In this document: piece after piece, positions 18,247-28,933 of the stretch
Position numbering within the stretch: the stretch's first letter is position 1
How the letters are laid out: the number at the start of each line of letters is the position of its first letter
Origin: Chara braunii
Lineage: Eukaryota; Streptophyta; Charophyceae; Charales; Characeae
Reading direction: 5' to 3'
NCBI GenBank assembly: GCA_003427395.1
Contig: BFEA01000218.1
Location: forward strand, 1,364,386-1,419,729
DNA: 55,344 bases
The notes under the pieces: model-generated
The model's database searches: none
What the model saw: only the letters and a program-made list of their open reading frames with translations
What the model was told of the DNA's origin: nothing
Translations under genes and position numbers: made by a program

Positions 18247-19959
18247 TAAGCATACAGAACTACAAAGAGCAGATATCTACTAGGTATGCGAAATAGGTAT
18301 GAACCAAGAACTGAAAAACAATATGAGGTTACAACGCAAACAAAACCAGATTACATCTATCAGAGAACTGCGGAGGGTCTACAAGGTGTCTTGACATACA
18401 ATTGCTATCGTTGCCATCCCACAATCATGTCACATCCCTCCCCCCTCCCAACCTCCACCTCCTCCTTCGTCGGCTGAAAAGCAACTCAACCATCTCGTGG
18501 CCTGCCACCTGTCGCAACCATGAAAGCATAAGGCTGAACGATGAAGACAATCGGACCGTGGCCTTGACTTACCTTGTATCAGCCACGTAGCGAGACAAAA
18601 TCCGCCAAGCCCATCGGCTGCCCCTCGCTGGCAGTCCGGAGGGAGAGAAAAACATTCCATGTTAGCAAGACGCCTATATAGATTATTATTGTTGTCATCT
18701 TGCACACTCCGATCACTCAAACGCCTCAAACCTTCAGTGGCCCCGTCGCCTTCTCTACCCCGTCCCAATTACTTCCTCCTCTGTTCAACCTTCATGCGAG
18801 TACCTCCCTCTCCATCTTCGGCGGCTCGAGAATCTCTCCATGCAAACGTCGACAGAAAAAGATACCCACCACATGCCCTCCGAGTGAAAACACTGCGCAA
18901 AAACGTCGAGGCACCGATAGTCCCTCCGCAATAACGCACTATTGGGATGGGGCGTAGCGCTCCCGGTAGCGCTGCGCCCAGACGATCAGATTGATATCAC
19001 TCAATGACCTCCCAAGACTGCGTTTGTGAGGCATTACTGTCGTTGGTAACTTGAAGGAACTACTGCTATTTATGAGTCTCCGTCGTATTGTTGTCACAAC
19101 ACTGTGTACATTGTGTTGTGCCCTGCTGTATCATTGCACTATGCATAGCTATTGCGTTGTTGCTACAAACGGTTGTTGAGTACGCTACGTTTATGTGGAG
19201 TTTTGTTGCATCTTTGCCTGTATTTTGAAAAGAGTACGAGGGTGTGCTCTATTCGAACGCAGTGTTTCTAGGCAGCATAGTTATGGTTCGGTTAGGGGGA
19301 GTGACATTGCGACTTGGGGGAGTGACCAGACTCTGCATGGGGGTCACTGCTGCGTCTTGAAGGTCTATCACCGGATTGATACTCTACGTTCTGGGCGTAG
19401 TCTGACTGTCTCCACTGCGTTGTTGGTCACCATTGTGGAGCCCTCAGGCGATTCGAGATTTAAAGGCCTTCTCACGCAAGTCTGAGAGCACCCTCTTGTA
19501 TCTGAGAGACTCAATGACCTCTATCTCTACCTTTCTTAATCTAAGTCTAGTCTGACTGGTTCGGAGAGGAAGGCGGCAGGCGGGATTGGAAACCTGTTAT
19601 CCGCAGCAAGACTTTGTGGTAGGTCAGCCCACCGATTGTGGGAGCTCTGTCCAAGCCCGGGTGGAGTTTTAGAGGCAGGGAACACACAAGTATAACCACT
19701 TTTTCACGTGTGATTCTATCCCTTAAAATGTACCACTCTCTATTTTGTCTAAAGGTATGGCTCACAAATGATTAACAGGTAACCTTCTTTCGTATGACTA
19801 GGAAAACTTATCACTTTTGTTTGTTTTAATTTCAAGACTTAATCTGAAAGGCTAATTAAATAAGTATACGTGAAAGTTCATATTATTTTGCATGAATTCA
19901 GACAGAATGAATGGAGGCAGGTTAGTTTTGCTTGTGTCTGACTGGGTCAACCAAAGGCC

Positions 19960-21075
19960 GAGTCCATTCTAAGTACGTGGACTCAGTGCAATGTTTCTTT
20001 TTGTATGTTAGGTTGTTTGCTAAACTTTCAGAGATTGTGACGCTCCATAAGTTGGATGGTCCGGTTTTGGGATTTATGAATGGAAGATGAGACCCATAAG
20101 TTGGGTAATCAGAGTCTTTATTTATTTTGTTATTGAACAGGGTTGGCCGCATTCTAAGTGCGTGTGTCCAGTTTTATGTTTATTTATGAGGGGAACACAG
20201 ACAAAGGTTAGTCATACCACAAGTTGGTGTGACCAAGTCATGAGCTGTGAACTTAAGTGGAACCGGAGTATAAAATCTGATATATTTATTTATGTATTAT
20301 ATTATTGACAGGCTAGGCACCATAAGTTGGGAAATCTAGCCATATAAGTCAGTAAAAGACAAAAGCAGAAAATAAATAAGATTCAGAATTTCAGAATATG
20401 GAATTGAGAGGTAACTTTGGTTAGGTTGGACTCATCCATAAGTTTGACAGTCCAGTCATACGCCCATGACAAAAAAAAAATGCAGAAAAATATTATAAAA
20501 CTTGGCTATTTTTTAAAACATAATTGAGGCTTGGTTGGGGATCTCAATAAGTTGGAATGACCTGATCATCGATCAGAAAAGAGAATGAAGATGTGATCTT
20601 ACTTGTTGAATGTAATTGTGTTGCGGAAGCTGGGCGAACCCATAAGTTGGGGGTTGTTCGGTTATACGCATATGCTGTTTGTCTAAGCAGGCTAGACTAC
20701 CCATAAGTTGGGTAGCCTGGTTCTATGTTATATGTCATTGTTTGGGCTGACTAGCCACACCATAAGTTTGTGTGTTTTAGTCATATGTCTTTTGTTGTTT
20801 GTTCAGGCAGAGGTTGGACCCCTCATAAGTTGAGATAGCTCGGTTATTTGTGTATGCCAAATGTTTAGGTTGACCAGCCTCACCATAAGTTGTTGTGGCC
20901 CGGACATACGCCTTATGTCAATCGTCTAGGCAGAAGTTAGTCACACCATAAGTTGGTGTGACATAGTCATATGCCTTACGTTTACTTGTTCTACCAGGTT
21001 GGGGCACCATAAAGTTGGCGTGGCCTAGTCATACAAATTGACAGGTTAGTCATACCTATAAGTTGGGTTGTCTGA
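19960..21075 (+). repeat. Array of about 15 hairpins with CCATAAGTTGG-type core
   Basis: The loop ATAAGTT (or a near variant) occurs at 20047, 20096, 20219 (ACAAGTT), 20322, 20438, 20547, 20642, 20703, 20762, 20825, 20885, 20948, 21009 (ATAAAGTT) and 21058. The flanks are complementary: GTCACACC/GGTGTGAC (20940-20962), GTCATACC/GGTGTGAC (20211-20233), CTACCC/GGGTAG (20697-20715), CTC/GAG (20822-20834), TGGACT/AGTCCA (20427-20454), GGCTAG/CTAGCC (20311-20341). A related GAGTCCA/TGGACTC hairpin precedes them at 19960-19984. Spacing is about 60 bp from 20642 to 21009 and 50-120 bp before that. TCATATG- or TTATACGC-like sequence often follows. No open frame is conserved, so this is a structural repeat, not coding. 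Confidence 0.8.
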
Positions 21076-24000
21076 TTTTATGCTTTATGTAAGACATGTT
21101 AAAAAGGGACTAACGAGAGATTTTAACGAACTAAGTGATCTGAAAAGGAACCCTAGAGTTGACAAGGAATGTTATTGTACTCACTTGTGTCAACAAAAAA
21201 ATTCCCACGAGAAATGAAAGTTGAAAAAACATTCCATATAAAAAAAAATATTTCATAGCTATAAATTATCATTCCAATGTTCGTTCTATTCTAAAATTTA
21301 CAGTTTTATTTGATAAATTTTCGTCTAAATATGAGTTTTCCCTTCCAAATACATCTATTTGTTCAAAATGGAATGAAAACCTGGACGAGTTTATGAAATA
21401 TTTTAATTAAAGTTTCATTCAATTACAACAAATATCTTCTAGTTTAAATTGGATTAACCTATTTATGACCGAAAATCCTTACTTAGAATGACAGTCCAAT
21501 TAAAATATTTTACGAACTCATCCCAACTTTCATTCCATCTCTAGCATGCAGTTCAAATAAGAAGGGATACCCCATTCTTGGAATGAAAGTTTTCAAGTAA
21601 GACGGAAAATTTTAAAATTGGAATGACATTTTTTTAAGATAGAATGAAAATTTGAAATTTAAAATGTAATTTTACTATAGAATGATTATTTAATTCTGAG
21701 AATTTTTTCTATTGGTGTTCCTTTTCGGTTTATCTTTTGGGATATTTATCTCGATGGCTTAGTCGCTTTAGATGTTTGCTAAGTGTTGGAGCTATAGGCA
21801 GATAAGATGGATGATGAAAGAGAAGTTTGGGATAAGATAGGACTGACCTTACTAGAGGTTAGGACTAGTGTTAGCTCACGATGCCATCTTAAAAAAAACA
21901 GTCGTATAGGCTATCTTCAGTTTCAACAATCAAGTAAGTGTCATAAGTTAGTCCCAAGTATAGTTGTACAATGTCTTTGCATTTTCAACTCTGTATAAAT
22001 CTTGGCCGTCTCATTGTCCTACGCGAAGAGCTGTCGAAATTTTTACAAATTTGAAGAAGTTAGTTATTTTGGGTTCGCAAAAATTCTGAAAATGTATTTT
22101 TCCTACAAGTAGCGCTGCCGAATTTTTGTGAAATTTGGAAAGTTAGATTATTTTCTGCCTAGGAAAAATTTAACGATCCACCCTGTTTAGGGAATATGTT
22201 GCCAAAATTCTCAATAACTTCTGGTATCAATTACAAGAAGGTGAGAAAGAAGGTGAGAAAGAAGTGACGCTTCTTAGAGCCTTTCGTAGATGTGAAGACT
22301 GCAGGGGCGTGTTGTTTGAGTAGTCGTGTGAGGGAAGTTGCCACGTGGCATAGGGTTATGAGGGCACTCTCTCTGTCTTCTGTATTTAATCTATGTCTCT
22401 CGCTTCTCCGTTTCTTTGTTGTTATTGGTTGTTGGATTTGGATTGAATTCTCTGTGAAGTTGTGTTGATGGGCTTGACATGTCATTCACAACGCAACCGC
22501 GTTCGGGGAATAAGAAGGAGGCGTGGGCATCTCACTAATCTCTTCTAGTCGGTGCATTTTGTCGTAGGGTTGTACTAGCACCGGTTGTGGGGAGGAGGAG
22601 TGACTCCTCCTAAAGGAAGAGGCAGGGGCAAAGTTTGGTTAGGACAACGGTTGGGCAGCTGGACAAGGGGACTGCGGGAGCGGAGCGGTGCCTGATGGTC
22701 TTGTAGCGATCGGTGACTTCAGGTGAAGTTCAAGGCGGCGTCACGTAGCGACAGGAACTCTGGGTGAAACTTTTTTTCAAAACTTAACCCTATGTACTAC
22801 TCTGATAGATGATTTGATGGTTAGGGATGTTTGATTGGTGGTGTTGCTTGATTTTGTTTTGAAAATCGAAACCTAGTCTATTTTATGATATCTTGATCTG
22901 TAAATCTAATTCTTATCTGATTCTCAATCCATAATTTATATTTTTCATACATTGATGGTCGAAGTTTATAATCGACTACTTAGTTTTATACTCATATAAT
23001 CATCTAAATTAGTCTTCAGATTACAACATCTAGTAAATTTTATGAGTTATTTTTTGTATCCTATGATTTGAAAAGCACAGCCGTAAGATTTGTAAGACTA
23101 TTTGGACACAAAAAATAATCTTTTAATCGTTGTTTTCCAAAATACAGTCGCACAATTAAATATTTTGAGCTTCTTATGTCATAATCTACGATTTCAAATA
23201 GCAGAATTTCATTTTTTGATCTAAGTTTTACTTTTCCTTAAACAATTTTTTTGCATGGATATTGATCTTCTAATCGAGTTGAAAACCCTAAATTCGTAAG
23301 TGCTGGAATTTCGCCCTGCACAGTTGTATTCTTATACTTTGTTTTTGCATTGAGCGTGTGTAATATACTTGGATTTAAATGATGGGTTTTTTCTCTCCAG
23401 CTTACCCTACCATGTTGAGGTCGCATAGGTAGGGGTGAGTTCCTTTTAGCTAAGTGGGGTTAATAGTTGGAAGGATATGACGCGTCCTGCTGACGAGGGG
23501 GCTAGTTAGTCGGACGAAAATAGGGCATAGCAGCAATGGCGATGGTGACTCCACCGTGATAAGTCTTGCCGGAGTGGAGATTAGGGGGAGGTTTTAGGTG
23601 GTCTGGGTATGTCGAGCACGACCAGTGCCCGAGGGAAAACAAATATTTTTTGAAACCTTGATTGCGGTGGTGGCGTTCAGCGGATCATCTGAGGGTCGGT
23701 TTCGCCATCATATCCACGAGTTTGAGGTTGGCCGATGCCAGAACAACGATGGTCGAAGATGGGGTTTGGTTGCGCTGCTCTGTAACCTGAGTTATATGGG
23801 GGTTTGAAACCTAGTAGAGAGATCTGGGGATTTGTAAAGGATGGACGACAATCCAATGGTTAACCGCGAGTTATTACTAAGACGAAGCGGGTCGGAGCTG
23901 GGGTGCGGCGTGCCGCCCTATAACCCAACGGTTGGGGGCGTGAGGCGTGGCAGAGCTTGGTATCTAGGATAGGTGGGTTGAGGCGACTATAGGCTGATCT

Positions 24001-24169
24001 GTTGAATAGCTCTGGGGTAACGTGGTTTTGGTTATATTGGGTTTCAAATTATCCTAATTGGTTCTCAATTTTCACAAACAATTTTGTTGTTCTCGGTTGC
24101 TTTTGATGATCTTGAGAATGCATTAGGATTCTGGGTACTTCTTGTAATTCCCTTTAGGCTTCTTTGATG
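21076..24169. other. No gene recognised; AT-rich stretch
   Basis: Markedly AT-rich from about 21100 to 23300, with recurrent GAATGAAA-like phrases near 21360-21690. A CTCCGGCAAGACTTA repeat lies on the minus strand at 23560-23574 and two CTGTAACCTAGCAGG-type units at 23748-23820 and 23890-23960. A pyrimidine tract with CAG near 23390-23400 resembles a splice acceptor but has no exon context that I can defend. Confidence 0.4.
23748..23960 (+). repeat. Two dispersed-repeat units (CTGTAACC type)
   Basis: The first unit (23748-23820) has GCTGCTCTGTAACC, then GGGGGTTTGAAACCTAGTAGAG. The second (23890-23960) has GTCGGAGCTGGGGTG, GCCCTATAACCCA and GGGGGCGTGAGGCGTGGCAGAG. Diverged from those at 5511, 16610 and 28494. 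Confidence 0.55.
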
Positions 24170-24311
24170 TTTTTTTTTTTTTTTTTTTCCAGACAAACTT
24201 ACCCCCGCCAGTGTCAGTGGTGCTGATGAGAACAGACACCATTAACACCTGGGGAGAGGCTCCATTTATTGGTGGGGAGCATCACCTGCTGGAAAACGGG
24301 TTCAGCGTCCC
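24170..24311 (-). other. LINE C structured 3' tail and poly(A)
   Basis: Minus strand: GGGAC, hairpin GCTG..CAGC around AACCCGTTTTC, then GCTCC...GGAGC, then a stem region ending TTTGTCTGG before A19. Same architecture as 12269-12396. The last 39 nt before the A tail also match the tiny insertion at 49277-49315. Confidence 0.75.
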
Positions 24312-24955
24312 TTGTACAGACTGGATTTTGAATACATAAAAAAAAACAGTTGTGTGGGGGGGTTCTTGCCAGCATTGATTGCCCTGGGATCTAGGGGATT
24401 GACAGAGCAGGATACTGGAAGGGAGGAGGAACCTCTTCACCCTGCAACCGACGCCAGATACCTACTGCTACACACTAGTTCCTCCCCCCCCCTGCCAACC
24501 TCCCATACTCTCTTGCTCAGGATGCTCAGACTGCCAGCATTGACTGCCCCAATCCGTAGAAGGGGGGGTTAACTAAGTTGCGAAAGGAAGGAAAAAATAT
24601 GGATATTAGCAGAAGAACAACCTCCTCGGGGGGCTCCAGGGAGGAGTTCCTTGTATGAGTATGAGTGTGTAGAAGACGGGGCTACAAGGTTTCATCATTC
24701 AGGACAGAATTTCTACCAGGGAAAGGGCATGGGGTGGGAAAGGATCTGGAAAATTCGAGGGGGGGCGAAGTGGAAATGAGGGTTCAATGTTTGTCCAGTC
24801 TTTGAAGCTTAAGCGGTAGTCTCTCATCTTCTAAATCCCTTTGTCCCTCTCCCCTGTCTCCGCTCCATTCTACTCTTGCAATCCATCCTTCTCTCTCCCC
24901 TCCCACCCAGTCTGTGCAAAATGTTGTGATCCGTCTCCTGACATCTCCTACTTGT

Positions 24956-27900
24956 TTAAAGAGGTCTAACTGTGCTTATGTGTATAACCATCTTTGTGTG
25001 AGTTCGAAGTGTACCTGCTGCTGAATCTGTTCGGTGATTTCTGGCTCTTCTACTCTCACCTTTTCCATGGTCAGCGTGCATCTCTGCCACCAAAGTGCCC
25101 ATATCACTGCTCTCCTTCCAAGTCTGTACATATTCTCTACGAAGGTCGTGGTTGTTTTTGCCTGTGGCCAACGGCCAACCAATATGGTTTGCCAGGACCA
25201 GGGTCAAGGGATTGCAGGTTCCATCTTTCTCTATATGTGATCCCACCATCTCCAAATAAATTGGGTGGTCGGGCATTGCATAAAGATGTGTTCGATGGTT
25301 TCCGCCTTCTTGTTGAACGGGAAGAGGCTCTGGCACCGGTGGCACCACGGAAGCAGCAGACCTTTTTGTTCTAAATTAGTATGGTCAGTCAACCAGTCGT
25401 TGGTTGGCAAACAGCGGTGGGCAATCTGCCATTGCAGGGATGTGATTTTCATAGGTTTTGCTTTTTGTGCTTGAAACTATTTAATTGGAGATAAAAGGGA
25501 GCGATCCACGTTTAGGTGTTTGGCCCATCAGTCGTTTACTATGTCTCTCAGCCGTCTTTTAGGTTTGAACATTTTATAGGCTGATTTGACCGACAACTGG
25601 TAGAGGCTGATACGACCCCCTTTAGGGCCTCCCCTCCTCTGGGAGGGTTCCCATGTCCATTCCGCTGGGTCCAGGTCCAGATCCTGGATTGGTTTGAAAG
25701 GCTGGAACACCACTCTCTGTCCTTTCTCCTCTAAGACTCTCACCCGGTACACAGATGCTTTCTCTTTCCATTCAAAAGGGGCTCTGCTACCTTGGAGGGT
25801 GTCTGCTCTAGTGATTGTGTAGTGTTCAACCAAAACAATCTGGGTTGAGACCATATGTATCAAACTTATCCTTTGTGGAGACTCCTTGCTTGCTACCCAG
25901 TCGCCTTCTTTTAAGGAGGGGGCTTGTTTAAGGATTTGGTACCATGTCAGGGGGATAGCTTCAATCAGGTTTTCCAGATGCTCCTCTAAGTGGTGGCAGT
26001 ATCATAGGATTCCTCGCATCTGGTCTCCTGTTTTCCAGTCCCTTATGTAAGTGTTCCAAAGATCCCCAACCCTGAGCACCCCTCTCCTTACCCAACTTTT
26101 TCAAGGTAAGGATGAGCTTATCATGACACCACCACTCAAATTTGTCACCTATCGGTTTCCAAAAAGAGGTTGCCGATAGACTCCTTCTCAACGGTTAGGT
26201 CGAATTCTATCTGGGAGCGGAAGTCTGCCCCAGGTTTCCAGCAAGGATGGCCAGAAGTTGTCCGGAATTTGGTCGCCTCCCTCCAGCCCCTCCCTTCCTC
26301 GGGGGAGCTTGCGTGGGATTGTCCAGAATCAGTCCTCTAGCCATATCAGCAGGTGGATTGTTTGGGGGGTCTCTAGGACCAGTCAGGCCAGATGTTCTAG
26401 AGTGAATGTGCACCACGGACACTTGCGTGGTTGGATCAATTATTCCCAAGCCTCTCCAGACCACGTTGTTAATTACTAGAGCGCGGTCAAAAAAGGATGT
26501 GTGCTTATTTCTCCAGTTATCTAGTTTTTGTTGTGTCGGGGTGCTAATCCATTCGTCGTTGATTGATGGGCATCCTTGAGTGGTCATGAATATCCCTAGA
26601 ATTTTTACTGAGGCCTTTAATGACATCCACTTGATACGTGGTAACTCGGGGGGGCGTCCCCCTTGGTAGTGAATCCACCATCCTTGAGTTTTGTTCCCCC
26701 AGTTGACTGTCCTGTCGGAAACTGTTGAAAACTTTTTCATCATTTGCTGAATTTCCTTCATGTTGTTGTGAGTGGCCTCTGCCAAAACTATGAGATCATC
26801 GTCAAGGAGGGAGCACACCGGGATTGCCTCCTCCGAGATGTATCTGACTCGGATTCTGGTGATATTATTGTTTGCCCGGAGGTTAGCAGCTAGTGCTTCC
26901 ATGATGACTAAAAAGAGAAAGGGGGCAATTGAGTCTCCTTAGCGGACTGAGCGTTCCAGGCGTAAAGGTGGTGCCATGCATTCATTGACTTGGATGCAGG
27001 TGGTTGCATTCTGGTGCAGGATCTGAACCCAATGTCTGAAGTCTGGCCCAAAATTCATTTTTTCCAGGCATTTAGTCCACATGGTCGTAGGCCTTTTCGA
27101 AATCGATAAAGACCAAAGCTACATTTTGGCGGGAGTGTCTCGTAAGTTGGAGTACCTCATGGATTAACAGAATATTCTCTTGTATATTTATGTTCTCCAT
27201 AAAACCGGTTTAAGAGGGATGAATGATGTCTTCCATCACAGGGATCATTCTGTTAGCTAGGGCTTTAGATAACATTTTGTATATTATTGTGAGGAGTGTG
27301 ATAGGGGGGTAGTTTCTAATATCCAATTTTTATCCCCCTTTTTAAATAGGAGAGTCAATACTTCTTGCCCCACCCTTTCACCAATCTCGCCCGTAAGCCA
27401 TACTTCTTTGTAGAAGTCCATGATGTCCTGACTCAGAAAACCCCATGTGGTCTCCCAAAATTCCTTAGGGAAGTCATCGATCCCAGGTGCCTTCTCCTCC
27501 TTCATTTGCAGGAGGGCGGTCTAAATTTTCTGCTTGGAATTGAAGCCTCTAAGGATCCGCACTGTTCAGGTGTCAATGACTTATTTAGTGGTTCTAAAAA
27601 TTTATTTAGTTGACGTTCATGGTATCGTGTGTTTGATCTATCTATGTGCGAGGCGAATAGGTCTTTGTAGAAGTCGTATGTTATCTTGGTGCAACGAGTT
27701 GGGGACACGGTCGGATCCGAATCCCTAACTTGTGGTTCGTAGAGCGCCTCGGTCGTTGTCCTTTTGAAACGTGGTCTGGCTAGGCTGAAGAAGTAAGAGT
27801 TCATCACTCCTTCGGAGAAGAGTCTGGATAGTCTTGCCCTTATCTGGGTTTTCTGCTATCGATACTGTGCATGCCTCAAGAGCTGTGATTTTAAGTCCAG

Positions 27901-28449
27901 TATTTGGGTTTGTAAATCAGCGGTAGTTGGTTCCTACCCTTGCGAAAATTGTTTATGTTCGGCATCCATGAGATTTTTCATTATTGTGATTTCTTGCTGG
28001 AATCGCTGTGTAGCTATATGTCTGGAATATTCAATGCATTTTTTTGCCAAAAAAAATAGTCTGTTGTTAAACCATGCAATTTGAGAGTCTTGTTGTGAGC
28101 GATTATCCTTCCAAAAGTTCCAAACCTGTTGTAGGTACTTCTGGAAGGATTTAGACCGGAGCAGGGAGGTGTTGAGTTTATAATAGTTGGCCCCTTGATC
28201 TTGACGTTTTCGGAAGGTCCAAACTGCCATGCAAATCCTGTGGTCCAGACCTGGGTGTGGGCTGGTCGGCAGTATTGATGACAAGGTGATAACCCCGCCG
28301 AGGTTTTCAGACGCCAGGATTAAATCGATTCTAAATTTTGACAGTCTATCAGGGTTGTTGCTTCGTAAACAAGTAAAGGTCTTTTCAGTCGGGTGACTTC
28401 GCCTGAAAGTGTCAAAAAGTGAGAGGGAGACACACAAGTCCCTTAGCAT
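24956..28449 (-). pseudogene. LINE C ORF2 (endonuclease-RT-zf-RVT), multiply broken
   Basis: The endonuclease end (28449-27934) shows FRIDLILAS and HPGLDHRICMAV, the SDH-type catalytic His box. RT pieces: EKAPGIDDFPKEFW (about 27500), LFKKGDKN, then the motif A region FIDFEKAYDHVD near 27090-27125. Motif B reads *GDSIAPFLFLVIMEAL, with a TAA at 26939-26941 replacing the usual Gln. Motif C is LLDDDLIVL (26795-26809): the Asp pair is kept, but the usual Tyr/Phe-Ala is altered. The zf-RVT finger is CX2CX14HX4C (CHRC...HIFMQC, about 25305-25375). A full-length L1-type ORF2 is about 1,200-1,300 residues; here the frame changes several times. Confidence 0.85.
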
Positions 28450-28455
28450 TCATGG

Positions 28456-28838
28456 ATCTACGATTTTTCAATGCCAAAACGATGCTGGTCACTGTTGGGG
28501 AATTTCTGTGTAACCTATTGATAGCAGGAGCGTGAGGCCTTTGGGCGGGCATTCCAAGGGAAAACCAAGGGTTGTTGTCTGGACGATGCTGGCCGGAGCC
28601 GGGGTGAGTCGTGTTGCCCTGTAACCTAGCAGGATGGGGGTACGAGGCGTGGGGGAGCTCGTCAGGGAATAAGACAGTGTTAGAGAATTTTAGAGGGTTT
28701 TGTTAGGGATTCCAGATGTTCTAAGCATTCAAAGGATTTTTATCGTTTTCCTTTTTGACTTAGTAATTGCCGCTTGAGTAACCTAGAAATTGGTCAACAG
28801 TTATCCATGTTTTCCTAAATTTTTCTGAACTCCAATAT
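28456..28838. other. No gene; two dispersed-repeat units
   Basis: Two CTGTAACCTAGCAGG-type units in plus orientation (28494-28545 and 28585-28660); the second has GGCCGGAGCCGGGGTGAGTC. LINE C's 5' limit abuts the first. The rest is unassigned. Confidence 0.55.
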
Positions 28839-28933
28839 GGGACGTTAGGCCCGGTTCCCAGCACGTGCTGCTCCCCATGAATAGACTGAAGCATTTGTCC
28901 CTCACCCCCCGCCCCCCCCAAAAAAAGAAAAAG
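28839..28933 (+). mobile_element. Solo LINE 3' tail (63-nt core)
   Basis: Core 28839-28901: GGGAC at the start pairs with GTCCC at the end; inside are CCCGGTTCCCAG, GCACGTGC and GCTCCCCATGAATAGA. A C-rich run then leads into an A-rich tail (28920-28933). The length equals that of the cores at 11607-11669 and 16331-16393, although each lies in unrelated sequence. Confidence 0.7.

Larger units (their letters stand above)
16394..19959. other. No gene recognised; scattered low-copy repeats
   Basis: Contains two CTGTAACCTAGCAGG-type units (minus, 16610-16730), a CTCCGGCAAGACTTA repeat (16949-16963), the tandem duplication at 17911-18246, and otherwise nothing recognisable. The sequence becomes AT-rich after about 17800. 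A CTATATAG TATA-like motif near 18672 has no associated gene that I can support. Confidence 0.4.
24170..28455 (-). mobile_element. LINE C: L1-like LINE, most of ORF2 and 3' UTR
   Basis: Reads from about 28455 down to a 19-A tail (T run 24170-24188). Domain order: C-terminal half of an APE-type endonuclease, RT, zf-RVT finger, 3' UTR, hairpin tail starting at 24311. The 5' end is lost inside the endonuclease, next to a dispersed repeat. Same family as LINE B: the connector (RVRVLEEKG, QGSRAPFEW), the finger (THTNLEQKG-like, HIFMQC) and the C-terminus (RRAVIWALWWQRC) align. Numerous frameshifts and stops make it inactive. I found no TSD. Confidence 0.88.

Noticed and set aside
19960-21075. CRISPR-like array
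   Set aside because: Spacing and repeat length are irregular, stems vary, the genome is eukaryotic and no cas genes are present.
23380-23460. Host exon with a splice acceptor
   Set aside because: A pyrimidine tract and CAG alone do not make an exon; no coding similarity on either side.
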